Positions 9,245 to 18,779 are shown, counted from the first letter of the stretch. The stretch is 64,000 nt of DNA from FEB-12 sp964503315 (GCA_964503315.1 CAZCZL010000009.1:1-64000), one strand, 5' to 3'. The notes: generated from the letters alone by a model not told the origin. Translations and numbers: made by a program.

Positions 9245-10549
9245 ATGCAGTGGTCGACCATCTATAACGTCTTTGTACGCGATTTCAGAAAACAGAAGAA
9301 GCGGATCACCCTCACGATCGTCGCGCTCTGCTGGGGAACTATCTCCATCATGCTGCTGCTTGGATTCGGCGAAGGGCTTTCGCAGCAGATGTCGGTCAAC
9401 GGCAAAGGGATGGGCGAAGGTATTTCGGTCCTCTGGCCCGGCGCGACCTCTCTCCCCTTCAAGGGAATGGGGAAAGGGCGCACTATCCGATTCGTCCCCG
9501 AGGATGTCGACTACCTGAAGGCCAAGATCCCCGAACTGAAAGAGGTCGGCGGCGAATATCATCGCTGGGGCGTCTCGGTCAAGTATGGTGACAAGATCGT
9601 CAGCGAGCATATCAACGGCATCTCCCCCAACTATAAAGAAATGCGGAATCACATTCCGGCGATCGGCGGGCGGATGATCAACGAGCTGGATATGCAGCTC
9701 AAGCGCCGCGTGGTTTTCCTCGGCAATAAGCTGGCCGAGCGGCTCTTCCTAGAAACCCCACCACCGGACGACCTCTGGTTCCAGGAATCGCCCGAGGCGA
9801 AGAAAGTCCAGGAGATGGCGATCGGCAAGCAGGTGCTGATCAATGGCATCCCGTTCACGGTTGTCGGTGTGCAAATACACAAGATGCAGATGAACAGCTA
9901 TTCGGGTATGGATGCCGACAAGGCCTCTATTCCCGCGACGACCTTCGAAGCGGTCTTTGGTGACCCGTGGCTCGACAATATCATCTATATGCCGCACGAC
10001 GTGAACAAGATGAAGGATGTCGAAAAGCAGGTGTACGAGGTGATGGGGCAGAAGTACAAATTCGATCCCAAAGACCAGCGCGCGCTTGGTATCTGGGATG
10101 TCGCCGAAAATCAGCGCGAGACCGACAACGTGATGATGGGGATCAAGATATTCCTTGGCATTATCGGCGGCCTGACGCTTCTTATCGCCGCGGTCGGCGT
10201 GGCGAACATCATGTATGTCTCCATCAAAGAACGGACGCGTGAGATAGGTATCAAGATGGCGGTCGGCGCGCGTAAGAGCTACATCCTGACCCAATTCCTG
10301 CTCGAAGCGATCCTGATAACGTTCACCGGAGGATTTCTGGGGATGTTCATCTCGGTCGCTATTACCGAAGGATTCAAGTCGCTTAATATACAGTCCGAGG
10401 TTCTCGCCTTTATGGGCCGCCCGACCATCTCGATCGATATTGGTCTGGTGGTGGTCGCGATATTGGGAATCATGGGGATCATGGCCGGCCTCTTCCCTGC
10501 CATGAAAGCCGCCTCAGTCAGTCCAGTGGAGTCACTACGTTATGAGTAA
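9245..10549 (+). CDS. MacB/FtsX-type ABC transporter permease (second copy)
   Basis: A 434-residue permease paralogous to the preceding one: N-terminal helix (WGTISIMLLLGFGEG), extended periplasmic domain and three C-terminal helices with the FtsX motif ERTREIGIKMAVGARK. The start is the ATG at 9245, 7 nt after the previous stop; the upstream in-frame extension would overlap the first permease and lacks any homologous sequence. Two non-identical permeases suggest an asymmetric heterodimer. The gene overlaps the following ATPase gene by 8 nt, indicating translational coupling. Confidence 0.92.
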   Translation: MQWSTIYNVFVRDFRKQKKRITLTIVALCWGTISIMLLLGFGEGLSQQMSVNGKGMGEGISVLWPGATSLPFKGMGKGRTIRFVPEDVDYLKAKIPELKEVGGEYHRWGVSVKYGDKIVSEHINGISPNYKEMRNHIPAIGGRMINELDMQLKRRVVFLGNKLAERLFLETPPPDDLWFQESPEAKKVQEMAIGKQVLINGIPFTVVGVQIHKMQMNSYSGMDADKASIPATTFEAVFGDPWLDNIIYMPHDVNKMKDVEKQVYEVMGQKYKFDPKDQRALGIWDVAENQRETDNVMMGIKIFLGIIGGLTLLIAAVGVANIMYVSIKERTREIGIKMAVGARKSYILTQFLLEAILITFTGGFLGMFISVAITEGFKSLNIQSEVLAFMGRPTISIDIGLVVVAILGIMGIMAGLFPAMKAASVSPVESLRYE

Positions 10550-11273
10550 TCAGATGTTGTCAGCAACCGGCAAAACGGTCGGCGTCGATACAGTTATCGA
10601 CATGCAGAATGTCCGCAAGGCTTACACCACCGGCAAGGTGACCTTCGAGGCGCTCAAGGGAGTTGATTTCAACGTCAAGCGCGGCGAGTTTCTCGCGATC
10701 GTCGGGCCCTCCGGCTCCGGCAAATCAACCATGATGAATATCATCGGCTGTCTGGATATCCCGACTTCGGGCGAGTACATTCTCGATGGTCAAGTGGTCA
10801 ATCGACTCAACGCGAACCAATTGGCCGATGTCCGGAATAAGAAGATCGGGTTTGTGTTTCAGGCCTTCAACCTGTTGCCGTACGCGACCGCGTATGAGAA
10901 TGTCGAGGTTCCGCTTCTTTTCGCCAAGGTGAATAACAAACAGCGCAAGGAGCGGATCATGCACCTCTTGTCAAAGGTCGGTCTGGCGGACAAAGTCGCC
11001 AATAAGCCGACTGAGATGTCGGGTGGTGAGATGCAGCGCGTGGCGATCGCCCGCGCGCTGGCGAACGAGCCGGATATCATTCTCGCCGATGAACCGACCG
11101 GTAACCTTGATACTAAATCGGGCGGCGGGATCGTGCAGTTGTTTCATGAACTCTGGGAATCGGGGAAAACGATCATCATGATCACGCATGATATGAATAT
11201 CGCGCGGCAGTCGGGGCGGGTCTTTAAGCTGAAGGATGGTCTGGTCGACACGAACGGCAACGGCGCGTTATAG
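10542..11273 (+). CDS. MacB/LolD-type ABC transporter ATPase
   Basis: A 243-residue ATP-binding subunit. The Walker A motif GPSGSGKS is at residues 55-62, the signature SGGEMQ at 160-165 and the Walker B ILADEPTGNLD ends around D183-E184, followed by an H-loop in MITHD. Sequence style is that of the LolD/MacB group (o228 family), which pairs with FtsX-type permeases. The N-terminus has an extra 14 or so residues before the nucleotide-binding domain. It overlaps the second permease by 8 nt and is the last gene of the operon; a stem-loop lies about 40 nt downstream. Confidence 0.95.
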   Translation: MSNQMLSATGKTVGVDTVIDMQNVRKAYTTGKVTFEALKGVDFNVKRGEFLAIVGPSGSGKSTMMNIIGCLDIPTSGEYILDGQVVNRLNANQLADVRNKKIGFVFQAFNLLPYATAYENVEVPLLFAKVNNKQRKERIMHLLSKVGLADKVANKPTEMSGGEMQRVAIARALANEPDIILADEPTGNLDTKSGGGIVQLFHELWESGKTIIMITHDMNIARQSGRVFKLKDGLVDTNGNGAL

Positions 11274-11311
11274 TAGAAATCCCTCTTTCACGCATAATCT
11301 TTCAAGAAACG

Positions 11312-11339
11312 ACGGGCGGTCGCCTTCACGACCGCCCGT
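11312..11339 (+). terminator. Stem-loop after the MacAB-like operon
   Basis: A perfect 11-bp inverted repeat (ACGGGCGGTCG and its complement) with a 6-nt loop lies 38 nt after the ATPase stop codon. The T-tract is missing (TGCAGTT follows), so termination may be weak or Rho-assisted. Confidence 0.6.
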
Positions 11340-11486
11340 TGCAGTTGCGACTCTATCTCATTTCCTACGAGGGCCGCATATTCAGCGCCCAAGATTGCTC
11401 CTACAAATTCACTTTACATTATCCTCAAAGCAGTCCATATTCGTCCTGGGAGCAGTACGGCAATACAAACGTGCTGAATTAGAGTT

Positions 11487-14108
11487 GTGAGATGCCTCCT
11501 TTCCAAAGTTCATATTTGTCTTGTTGGTACACTTCTTATTCTTGTTTGTCATCGTGTCCAGGTGTGCCTCGCTCAACCTATCTACTGTACGGCAGCACAT
11601 GACGTCGGTCGTTATGGGCTAATGGTCACCAACGGTGGTACACTGGGTGTCTTACCTCATATTTCCGGTACGGGACCTACCGGATACGTGCAATATCCAT
11701 TCGATTCCTCGGGCTGTTACATAGGTAGAATCTTCAATCAACCAATTTGGGATATCAGTGCAGATGAATACCCAGTTGGCTCAGGCACACACTCGATCCA
11801 TTTCGGTGCACTCTGGATCGGTGGAATTACCGAGGAAAATGACACCCTTGTTTCGGTTGCGCAGGATGGCTGGCATGGCATCTATGAGTTGTATGCTTCT
11901 CCAGGTCCGTCCGGTGAGGTTCGAGCACGTTCAAGAAATGAGGATGGCAATGAAGAGGCATACTCTGAACAGGATTACCTTTGCTCGTACAGTGACACCG
12001 CCACCACTGGTCGACCTGGACTTCTTCCCGACCCATTTTCACATCGAGCACACAAGCCCCTTGGCATTCAAGTGGACCAAAGATCTTGCGCCTGGTCGTC
12101 AACCCTTGCCAATGATTTCGTAATTATAGAGTACAAAGTAACAAATATCGGAGCGGGCGATCTGCGTGAGATGAATATTGGTCTCTTCCTGGAAGTGGGA
12201 GTAGGTTACGCGGTTGCCGGGTCGAGCCCCTTCTGTTTTCAATGTGACGATATGTGTGGTTTCAAACCAATGTTGCTTTCACCCTCGGCATGTGGACCTT
12301 TTGAAGACAGTATCCACCTCGCTTGGTTTGCAGATAATGACGGCGATCCTTATGAGAGCAAGTGGGTCGAAGCTGGTGAAAGCAAGTCCACACGTTCAGT
12401 CAGTGGTGCGACAATACTCAAGTCGCCTGATCCTGATGCTTCAGTCAGCTTTAACTGGTGGAGCCCGAGTCGGGATCCCAGGTTTGACTACGGCCCTCGC
12501 TATCGACGATTCCAGGAATCACCTTACACGGATTTCTGGACTGGCGGCACTGGAACTCCCGAAGGGGACCGCAACAAGTATCATCTCCTGTCGAACGGAG
12601 AGATCGACCCCGATGTCCCGCTATTGTCACGAATCCCTCCAACTGACCCGATCTGGGCATACCCAACAGAGTACGCCCGAACGTGGGTGTGGAGAGGTTC
12701 TGACATCCGGCTGCTATTGTCAACCGGACCGTTTAGTCTGGAAAAAAACGAGCAGGCAACCTTTGTTATTGCATTGGTAGGGGGCGAATCATTTCATAAC
12801 GACCCCTACAATACTGACTATCTTATTGCCGGGGACCTGGATCGGTGGTATGCCCAAACTGACCTTACCGATCTTAGCAAGAACGCACAACAAGCTCGGT
12901 GGGTATACGATAATCCTGGAGTCGACACTGACGGCGACGGTTATCGGGGCAAGGCTCACATTTGTGTGCTTGACTCCGTGTTGAACGACTCAGTTTGGGT
13001 GATCAATGTAGCTGAAACCACCTACTATACTGGCGACGGAGTAGCTGATTGGAGAGAGGTTGGACCGCCTCCGCCACCACGTGTTTGGCTGGTTCCATTT
13101 GACGGTGGTATTCGAGTCCGCTTCAATGGCAAGGACTCCGAGACTACCAGAGATCTTGTCAACAATCGAATTGATTTTGAGGGATATCGCATCTATGTCG
13201 GAAGAGATGACCGTGAAGCGTCTCTCTCACTTGCTGCCGAGTACGACATCGAGAATTTCGATAAGTTCGTTTGGAACTCAAATGCCTATCCCACAGGCGA
13301 ATATCAAGTGCAGGAGGTCCCTTTCTCCAAACAAGAACTGAGGTGCTGGTACGGCGGCGGCAGCACCCCATGCAACGATTCTTTGTTCGATCCGCTAAGC
13401 TTTACTCCAGCCAATCCTTATCGACTTTCAGGATTTGCCAACGACTCTCTGTTCTACTTTCTTCCGCATGGTTTCAATACCGACCGACTTGGAGTTGAAA
13501 CGAACATCAGAAAGGTTTATCCGAATACACCTAAACCTGACCTAAGTCGACCCATCCCTAAAGATGCCTATACTGAGGATGGTTACCTCAAATACTATGA
13601 ATACGAATGCGTTTTGGAAAACCTCTTGCCGACCGTGCCTTATTACCTCAACGTAACTGCTTTTGATCACGGGGATCCAAGTGCTGGCGTCGAGGCCCTG
13701 GAGTCATCGCGGGTTCTTGGTCTGCAGGATTGTTTCCCCCTGCAAAATGCCAATCTTTCCGGAGCAACAGCCAAACCAGTGTACGTTTATCCCAATCCAT
13801 ATCGCGTGGATGACAAATATCGAACTTCAGGTTATGAGGGTCGCAATTCGGAGAGAATCGACGATCGCGAGCGTCGTATTCAATTTGCCAATTTGCCGGC
13901 ACAATGCACGATTCGCATCCATACATTGGACGGAGATCTGGTACGAGAAATTCGTCATGACGTGCCAGACGATGATCCTGCATCTGACCATGATACTTGG
14001 GATCTTATTAACCGCAATATTATGACCGTTGAATCTGGATTGTACTATTGGTCCGTCGAGGACGTGAATGGCAAAGTGCAATTAGGCACACTCGTCATCA
14101 TCAAGTAA
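11487..14108 (+). CDS. Large secreted protein with C-terminal sorting-type domain
   Basis: An 873-residue protein starting at GTG 11487, with a signal peptide (about residues 1-29, ending in LAQ). The body is rich in Tyr, Trp and Asp; repeated notes include DTDGDGYRGK and short aspartate-rich turns that may bind calcium. The last 90 residues, from VYVYPNPYRVDDKY to the end, look like the FlgD-like/Por-type C-terminal domain (PNPY, then IRIHTLDGDLVREI, then SGLYYWSVEDVNGKVQLGTLVIIK) used for export or surface anchoring in FCB bacteria. It is a full-length paralog of the truncated gene at 1-2278. No enzymatic motif is recognised; I would call it a hypothetical surface protein. Confidence 0.88.
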   Translation: MRCLLSKVHICLVGTLLILVCHRVQVCLAQPIYCTAAHDVGRYGLMVTNGGTLGVLPHISGTGPTGYVQYPFDSSGCYIGRIFNQPIWDISADEYPVGSGTHSIHFGALWIGGITEENDTLVSVAQDGWHGIYELYASPGPSGEVRARSRNEDGNEEAYSEQDYLCSYSDTATTGRPGLLPDPFSHRAHKPLGIQVDQRSCAWSSTLANDFVIIEYKVTNIGAGDLREMNIGLFLEVGVGYAVAGSSPFCFQCDDMCGFKPMLLSPSACGPFEDSIHLAWFADNDGDPYESKWVEAGESKSTRSVSGATILKSPDPDASVSFNWWSPSRDPRFDYGPRYRRFQESPYTDFWTGGTGTPEGDRNKYHLLSNGEIDPDVPLLSRIPPTDPIWAYPTEYARTWVWRGSDIRLLLSTGPFSLEKNEQATFVIALVGGESFHNDPYNTDYLIAGDLDRWYAQTDLTDLSKNAQQARWVYDNPGVDTDGDGYRGKAHICVLDSVLNDSVWVINVAETTYYTGDGVADWREVGPPPPPRVWLVPFDGGIRVRFNGKDSETTRDLVNNRIDFEGYRIYVGRDDREASLSLAAEYDIENFDKFVWNSNAYPTGEYQVQEVPFSKQELRCWYGGGSTPCNDSLFDPLSFTPANPYRLSGFANDSLFYFLPHGFNTDRLGVETNIRKVYPNTPKPDLSRPIPKDAYTEDGYLKYYEYECVLENLLPTVPYYLNVTAFDHGDPSAGVEALESSRVLGLQDCFPLQNANLSGATAKPVYVYPNPYRVDDKYRTSGYEGRNSERIDDRERRIQFANLPAQCTIRIHTLDGDLVREIRHDVPDDDPASDHDTWDLINRNIMTVESGLYYWSVEDVNGKVQLGTLVIIK

Positions 14109-14136
14109 TCGATCATATCCCACAACGATACCACCC

Positions 14137-15306
14137 TCACTCCCCAAACCGGTACAACTTCCCGTCAAATGAAGTCACGTACAGTTCCCCCACCGCATCA
14201 ACGCCGAACGAGGATATCAGCAAGTTGGTCTTCGGCAATTGCTGGACAACTGCCGGTTGTCCCGGCGTGTATTGCAGTGACCAGATGCGGCCGGAGACAA
14301 AATCGGCGAATAGATACCTACCCACCAAGCCAGCTACCTTCGTTCCGCGGTAGACATATCCCCCCGTCACGGACTGACCATCAGCATGCGTGTACTGGAA
14401 GACCGGTCGCACGAGGCCGGTGGTGTCGCAGGCGGAATCCGGCTTGAAGCAATTATTCCCCTCCATGATCGACCACCCGTAGTTTCTGCCGCTCTCAATG
14501 ATATCTATCTCTTCGATCGCATTCTGGCCGACATCCGCCGCCCAGAGCCGTCCATTCAAAGGATCGAAGCTGAACCGCCAGGGGTTGCGCAGGCCATACG
14601 CGAAGATCTCCGGGCGGGAGCTGTCGGTCGCATTGGCGAACGGGTTATCATCGGGAATCCCGTACTGATTCCCTCCTTCGGCAGTGTTGATGTCGATACG
14701 GAGGATCTTACCGAGTAAATTCGCACGGTTCTGCCCGTTGTTCTGCGGGTCGCCGCCGGAGCCGCCATCGCCGGCCGCGATATAGAGATATCCATCCGGC
14801 CCGAACTGCAAACATCCGCCATTGTGATTGGAATACGGCTGGTCAAAAGTCAGAATCGGAAACTCCGTCGCTTCATCGACGTTGTCCGTGTTCGCCGGTG
14901 ACGCAGTGAACCGACTCACAATTGTTCGCCGCGGATTCGCCGCAGTATAGTTCACGTAGAAGTATCCATTCGACGCAAATTGTGGGTGAAACGCGAGGCC
15001 GAGTAACCCCTCCTCGTTGCCGGCATCGTTGACCGGTACGCGGATATCGAGGAAAGTATCAACTACTGAGGTCGCGTTGGCCGAATCGAAGACCAGGATC
15101 AACCCCTGCTGTTCGATGACAAAGAGTCGTCCGCTGTTATCCCCCGCATGACCGAACCAGAGCGGGCGCTCAAATGTCAGATTGGGAAATGCCGCCACCA
15201 ATGAACCCGTTTGGGTATCAGGTGGGCGCGTCTGCTGATCGTTATTGGAGCTGCAGGCCGTGAAGGGAATGATCACGGTCGTTATAAGGAGTAGTAGTCT
15301 GCGCAT
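14137..15306 (-). CDS. Glucose/sorbosone dehydrogenase-type lipoprotein
   Basis: A 389-residue six-bladed beta-propeller of the GSDH family (PF07995; YliI/Asd-like aldose dehydrogenases). Family landmarks seen are EEGLLGLAFHPQF, the SNHNGGCLQFGPDGYLYIAAGDGG stretch (split here by its length into two blocks), GKILRID, YGLRNPWRFSFD and ADVGQNAIEEID. Members oxidise sugars using bound PQQ, although many homologs are of unknown activity. The N-terminus has a lipobox ending at C18 (IIPFTAC). Start: ATG 15306 has AGAGG 5 nt upstream and gives a compact signal peptide; two upstream in-frame ATGs (15333, 15321) are less likely. It converges on the secreted protein gene, 28 nt between stops. Confidence 0.85.
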   Translation of the reverse strand: MRRLLLLITTVIIPFTACSSNNDQQTRPPDTQTGSLVAAFPNLTFERPLWFGHAGDNSGRLFVIEQQGLILVFDSANATSVVDTFLDIRVPVNDAGNEEGLLGLAFHPQFASNGYFYVNYTAANPRRTIVSRFTASPANTDNVDEATEFPILTFDQPYSNHNGGCLQFGPDGYLYIAAGDGGSGGDPQNNGQNRANLLGKILRIDINTAEGGNQYGIPDDNPFANATDSSRPEIFAYGLRNPWRFSFDPLNGRLWAADVGQNAIEEIDIIESGRNYGWSIMEGNNCFKPDSACDTTGLVRPVFQYTHADGQSVTGGYVYRGTKVAGLVGRYLFADFVSGRIWSLQYTPGQPAVVQQLPKTNLLISSFGVDAVGELYVTSFDGKLYRFGE

Positions 15307-15495
15307 ATATAGCCTCTGCATTAATGAGTACATCTTTGTAAAGTCCGTACGCCATGATAGAAAATTATACTCCGAAGGAAAGTATCGTATTTCAGGAATT
15401 ATTGCTATCTATATGGTATCAATTCAACCTCTTTTCTGGCAATCGTTAGTCGCATTCAACAGGGAGCGATTTGTCCAAAAAGCATCGAAAAAGAA

Positions 15496-15523
15496 TTGAC
15501 CGGGAGGCAAAAGACGATATATT
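15496..15523 (+). promoter_or_regulatory. Promoter candidate for the multiheme cytochrome operon
   Basis: TTGACC and TATATT are separated by 16 nt, each matching five of six sigma-70-type consensus bases. The -10 box ends 49 nt before the chosen ATG at 15573. The same TTG/16/TATATT layout appears before two other operons in this window. Confidence 0.5.
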
Positions 15524-15572
15524 TAGGCGAGTTTGTGAAAAAAATATCGTAGTCTCGTCTGGGAGACAACCT

Positions 15573-16769
15573 ATGACACGACAGATCGCTCTCGCTCTTT
15601 GCTTCCTTTTCCTGACTGCCGCCGCGGCGACAGCGCAGAATGATGCCTGCCTGACCTGTCATGGTCCGGGAATGGCCAAAGGAAAAGCGCAGGTGGTTGA
15701 CCCGGCCACGTTAACCGGTTCGATCCATGCCGCGCTTAAATGTGTCGATTGCCACGCGGTTGACCCGAAAGTCAACCACAAGGGGAATCGGGTGGTCTAC
15801 TGCGCCAAATGCCACGAGCAGGAGGCCGCGGGATTCAACAAGTCGCCGCATGTGGAGGGGCGGAAAGCGAATATCGAAAAGCTTCCGACCTGCGTCACCT
15901 GTCATGGCGGGCATGCGATCCTCTCCCACAGCGATCCGAATTCACAGACGAGCCATCAGAACTCCCCCAGGATCTGTATTCAGTGCCACGAGGATCAGCA
16001 GTTGACCGAGCAGGTTCAACAGCTCCCCAAAGCGGCGGTTATCAAGGCATACGAGAATTCGGTCCACGGTAAAGCGCTGCTGGAACATGGTTCGGAAAAA
16101 GCCCCGTCCTGTATCGATTGTCACGGCAGTCACTCGACACTGGCATCGGACAATCCGGAATCGCCAGTCTTTAAGACTCATATTGCTGAAACGTGTGGAC
16201 ATTGTCACGGTGACATCAAGACCGCGTACGTTCAGTCGGTCCATGGTACGGCGCTGGCGTCAGGGGTGATGGAGTCACCGACTTGCACCAACTGCCATGG
16301 CGAACACAATATTATGCCGACCGAGGATCCGGAGTCGCGGGTTTTTGCCACGTCAGTATCCAAGACGTGTTCAGATTGCCATGCAGCCGAGAAAGTTGTC
16401 GCGAAATTCGGCCTCAAGGCCGACCGGATCGCGACCTTCAAAGAATCATTCCATGGTGTCGGGACCGAGTTCGGCGATACGCGCGTGGCCAACTGCGCCT
16501 CTTGTCACGGAGTGCATGATATCTATCCGCAGTCTGACCCGCGTTCGATGATCAACGCCTCGAATATCGAAGCCACCTGCGGCCAGTGCCATACCGATCT
16601 GCCAGCCAGTTTCGCCTCCGCGCAGGTACATGAATCCGCCAGCGAAAAGGAATCCGGCGGCGAGTGGTATGTTCGCCAGTTTTATATCTGGTTCATTTCG
16701 ATCCTTATCGTGATCTTCATCATCTACCGGGTGCTGGAATACAAACGTCGCGTCAAGCGGGTGGAGTAA
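15573..16769 (+). CDS. Undecaheme c-type cytochrome with C-terminal membrane anchor
   Basis: A 398-residue periplasmic protein with a signal peptide (about residues 1-21) and eleven CXXCH heme-binding motifs, ending in one membrane helix (FYIWFISILIVIFIIYRVL) and a basic tail. GGGAG at 15561-15565 supports ATG 15573; the in-frame upstream extension would bury the signal peptide. Repeated SVHG and ESFHG segments probably supply distal histidine ligands. The second half is clearly related to the next protein (VANCASCHGxHDI and the TCGQ block), so the two arose by duplication. The operon context (cytochrome b and NapC-like proteins) points to quinol-linked electron transfer to the periplasm or outside the cell. 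The acceptor is not shown. Confidence 0.92.
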   Translation: MTRQIALALCFLFLTAAAATAQNDACLTCHGPGMAKGKAQVVDPATLTGSIHAALKCVDCHAVDPKVNHKGNRVVYCAKCHEQEAAGFNKSPHVEGRKANIEKLPTCVTCHGGHAILSHSDPNSQTSHQNSPRICIQCHEDQQLTEQVQQLPKAAVIKAYENSVHGKALLEHGSEKAPSCIDCHGSHSTLASDNPESPVFKTHIAETCGHCHGDIKTAYVQSVHGTALASGVMESPTCTNCHGEHNIMPTEDPESRVFATSVSKTCSDCHAAEKVVAKFGLKADRIATFKESFHGVGTEFGDTRVANCASCHGVHDIYPQSDPRSMINASNIEATCGQCHTDLPASFASAQVHESASEKESGGEWYVRQFYIWFISILIVIFIIYRVLEYKRRVKRVE

Positions 16770-16772
16770 GAG

Positions 16773-17825
16773 ATGTCCATGCGAGTGACCACCATTCTCA
16801 TTCTGATCCTTCTGGCGCTTGGCAGCCAGTTGGCCGCGATGGAGCGCTGCCTTATCTGTCATGGCAAGGCTGATTTTTCGCGAGTCGAGGAGACCGGTCG
16901 GAAGGTCAGTCTCTATATCGACACCACCATCATCGCGCATTCGGCGCACGCGTCGCGTGTTTGTACCGATTGCCATGTCGATATCACGACGATCCCGCAC
17001 GCGAAACATCTTGAACCGGTCAACTGCCGTCGATGCCACTACGCCGGTAACCCGGTTGGCGCTCCGCAGGGCGAGTTGTATGACCAGTATGCCCAGTCGG
17101 TGCATGGCCAGGAAGTGATGAAGGGGAATCCTAAAGCCCCCATCTGTCAGGATTGCCACGGTGCGCATGATATCCAAAAACATGACTCGCCGACTTCGCG
17201 CATGGCCAATAAAATGAATCGACCCAAGGCGTGCGGAACCTGTCACATCGAGATCTACGCCACGTACCGTGAATCAGTCCACGGTGTGGCTCTGTTACAG
17301 GATTCCGTCATGGATTCTCCCGACTGTTCGAATTGCCATGGCGAGCATAATATCCGGCGTCCGACCGATACGACGTCGCAGGTCTCGCCGGGTCATGTTT
17401 CACAGACGTGCGGAGAGTGTCACGGTCCGATGGGGGTCGCCACCAAGTATGGGATCAAATCGGATCGCACCGCGACCTTTGAGGATTCATTCCACGGTAT
17501 CGCGCACCAGATGGAGAATCGGACAGTCGCCAACTGCGCGTCCTGTCACGGATTCCACGATATTCGGCCGCAGGATGACCCTAAGTCTTCGATCAATATC
17601 AATAATATCGTGAAAACGTGCGGGCAGTCAAACTGCCATCCCGAAGCGACCGTGCAATTCGCCAGCGGACAGATCCACGTTGACCCGCATAATAAGGAAT
17701 CAGGGCTGGTGTATTACATCACCAAGTTCTTCACGATCCTGACCATCGGGACGCTGGCCGGGCTGTTTGTGTTTATCGCGCTCGACCTCTTCCGTCGAGC
17801 TCAACGCGCGCGTGGTGGAAAGTAA
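16773..17825 (+). CDS. Multiheme c-type cytochrome, about nine hemes, membrane-anchored
   Basis: A 350-residue cytochrome with a signal peptide (about residues 1-22), eight CXXCH motifs and one wider motif CGQSNCH (CX4CH) near residue 290 where the paralog upstream has CGQCH. One C-terminal membrane helix (about residues 318-338) is followed by arginines. It shares the SVHG, DSFHG and VANCASCHGFHDI segments with the preceding protein. The gene starts 3 nt after the previous stop with GGAG upstream and is followed 3 nt later by the cytochrome b gene. Whether the CX4CH site binds heme is not certain; such wide motifs are known in some tetraheme and multiheme cytochromes. Confidence 0.92.
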   Translation: MSMRVTTILILILLALGSQLAAMERCLICHGKADFSRVEETGRKVSLYIDTTIIAHSAHASRVCTDCHVDITTIPHAKHLEPVNCRRCHYAGNPVGAPQGELYDQYAQSVHGQEVMKGNPKAPICQDCHGAHDIQKHDSPTSRMANKMNRPKACGTCHIEIYATYRESVHGVALLQDSVMDSPDCSNCHGEHNIRRPTDTTSQVSPGHVSQTCGECHGPMGVATKYGIKSDRTATFEDSFHGIAHQMENRTVANCASCHGFHDIRPQDDPKSSININNIVKTCGQSNCHPEATVQFASGQIHVDPHNKESGLVYYITKFFTILTIGTLAGLFVFIALDLFRRAQRARGGK

Positions 17826-17828
17826 TCT

Positions 17829-18779
17829 ATGGACGAACGTACTCAGAACGCGCAAACCGAGCGCGAACAGATAATTCAGTCATTGACCCGATCGATCGTT
17901 GATTCGGCCAAGCCGCATATCGACCCGGCCACGCCGCAGGCCGATATCGAGAAGCAGACCCGCGAGATCAATGAACGGCTGCAGTTCGAATCCAATGTCG
18001 CCCTGAGCGAACTGGTTACTCGGTTCAGCCGGGTCAGGCCGGTGGAAAGCAAACCGGTCGAAGAACGGACTTTCCTCCGGTTTGGACGGAATTTCCGCGC
18101 CCAGCACATGCTGATGTTCACTTCGGTCATTCTTCTCATTCTTACCGGCATGCCGCTCAAGTTCCCGGAGTTTGATATCTCCAAGTTTATGATCGTAACT
18201 ATCTTTGGCGGGCTGCAAAACTCAACACTCATTCACCGTATCGCCGCGGTCGGACTCATCATCGTCGGTGTCTGGCATGTCGGCTATATCATCCTGTCGC
18301 GGATGGGACGGCGGGATTTCTTCCTGATGATCCCCCGGCCGCAGGATGCCAAGGACGCGTTCCATACCGTGATGTATTATCTGGGACGCAAACCCTCCGG
18401 CCCCAAGTTCGGGCGCTTTTCATTCATCGAGAAGTTCGACTACTGGGCGGTGTACTGGGGAATGGTTGTGATGATCGGATCCGGGCTTATTCTCTGGTTC
18501 AAGGAGATGTTCAACAAGGGGCTGTTTGATATCGCGCGCGAAGCGCACTCGGATGAAGGCCTACTGGCCACGCTGGCTATCATCATCTGGCACTTCTACA
18601 ACGTGCACTTCAACCCCGAGGTCTTCCCGATGAGCTGGGTCTGGTGGAATGGCCGGCTGTCCGAAAGCCAGCTCAAACACCACCATCCGCTCGAGTACGC
18701 GGAGATCGTCAATGCCGAGCGCAAAGCAGTGGAGCTTCGCTCGGAACACAAATCTGCCAACACTGAGTCTGGATCATGA
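17829..18779 (+). CDS. Membrane cytochrome b subunit (b561/formate dehydrogenase gamma-like)
   Basis: A 316-residue inner-membrane protein with a long hydrophilic N-terminus (about 95 residues) and four membrane helices. Histidines suited to b-heme ligation lie in or next to the helices: AQHMLMF, LIHRIAAVG, VWHVGY and IIWHFYNVHF. The pattern resembles the diheme cytochrome b of formate dehydrogenase and the CbcL/Cbc-type quinol oxidoreductases. It should pass electrons between the menaquinone pool and the c-type cytochromes encoded on either side. The stop overlaps the start of the next gene by 4 nt (ATGA). The soluble N-terminal extension is unusual for this fold and unexplained. Confidence 0.88.
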   Translation: MDERTQNAQTEREQIIQSLTRSIVDSAKPHIDPATPQADIEKQTREINERLQFESNVALSELVTRFSRVRPVESKPVEERTFLRFGRNFRAQHMLMFTSVILLILTGMPLKFPEFDISKFMIVTIFGGLQNSTLIHRIAAVGLIIVGVWHVGYIILSRMGRRDFFLMIPRPQDAKDAFHTVMYYLGRKPSGPKFGRFSFIEKFDYWAVYWGMVVMIGSGLILWFKEMFNKGLFDIAREAHSDEGLLATLAIIIWHFYNVHFNPEVFPMSWVWWNGRLSESQLKHHHPLEYAEIVNAERKAVELRSEHKSANTESGS

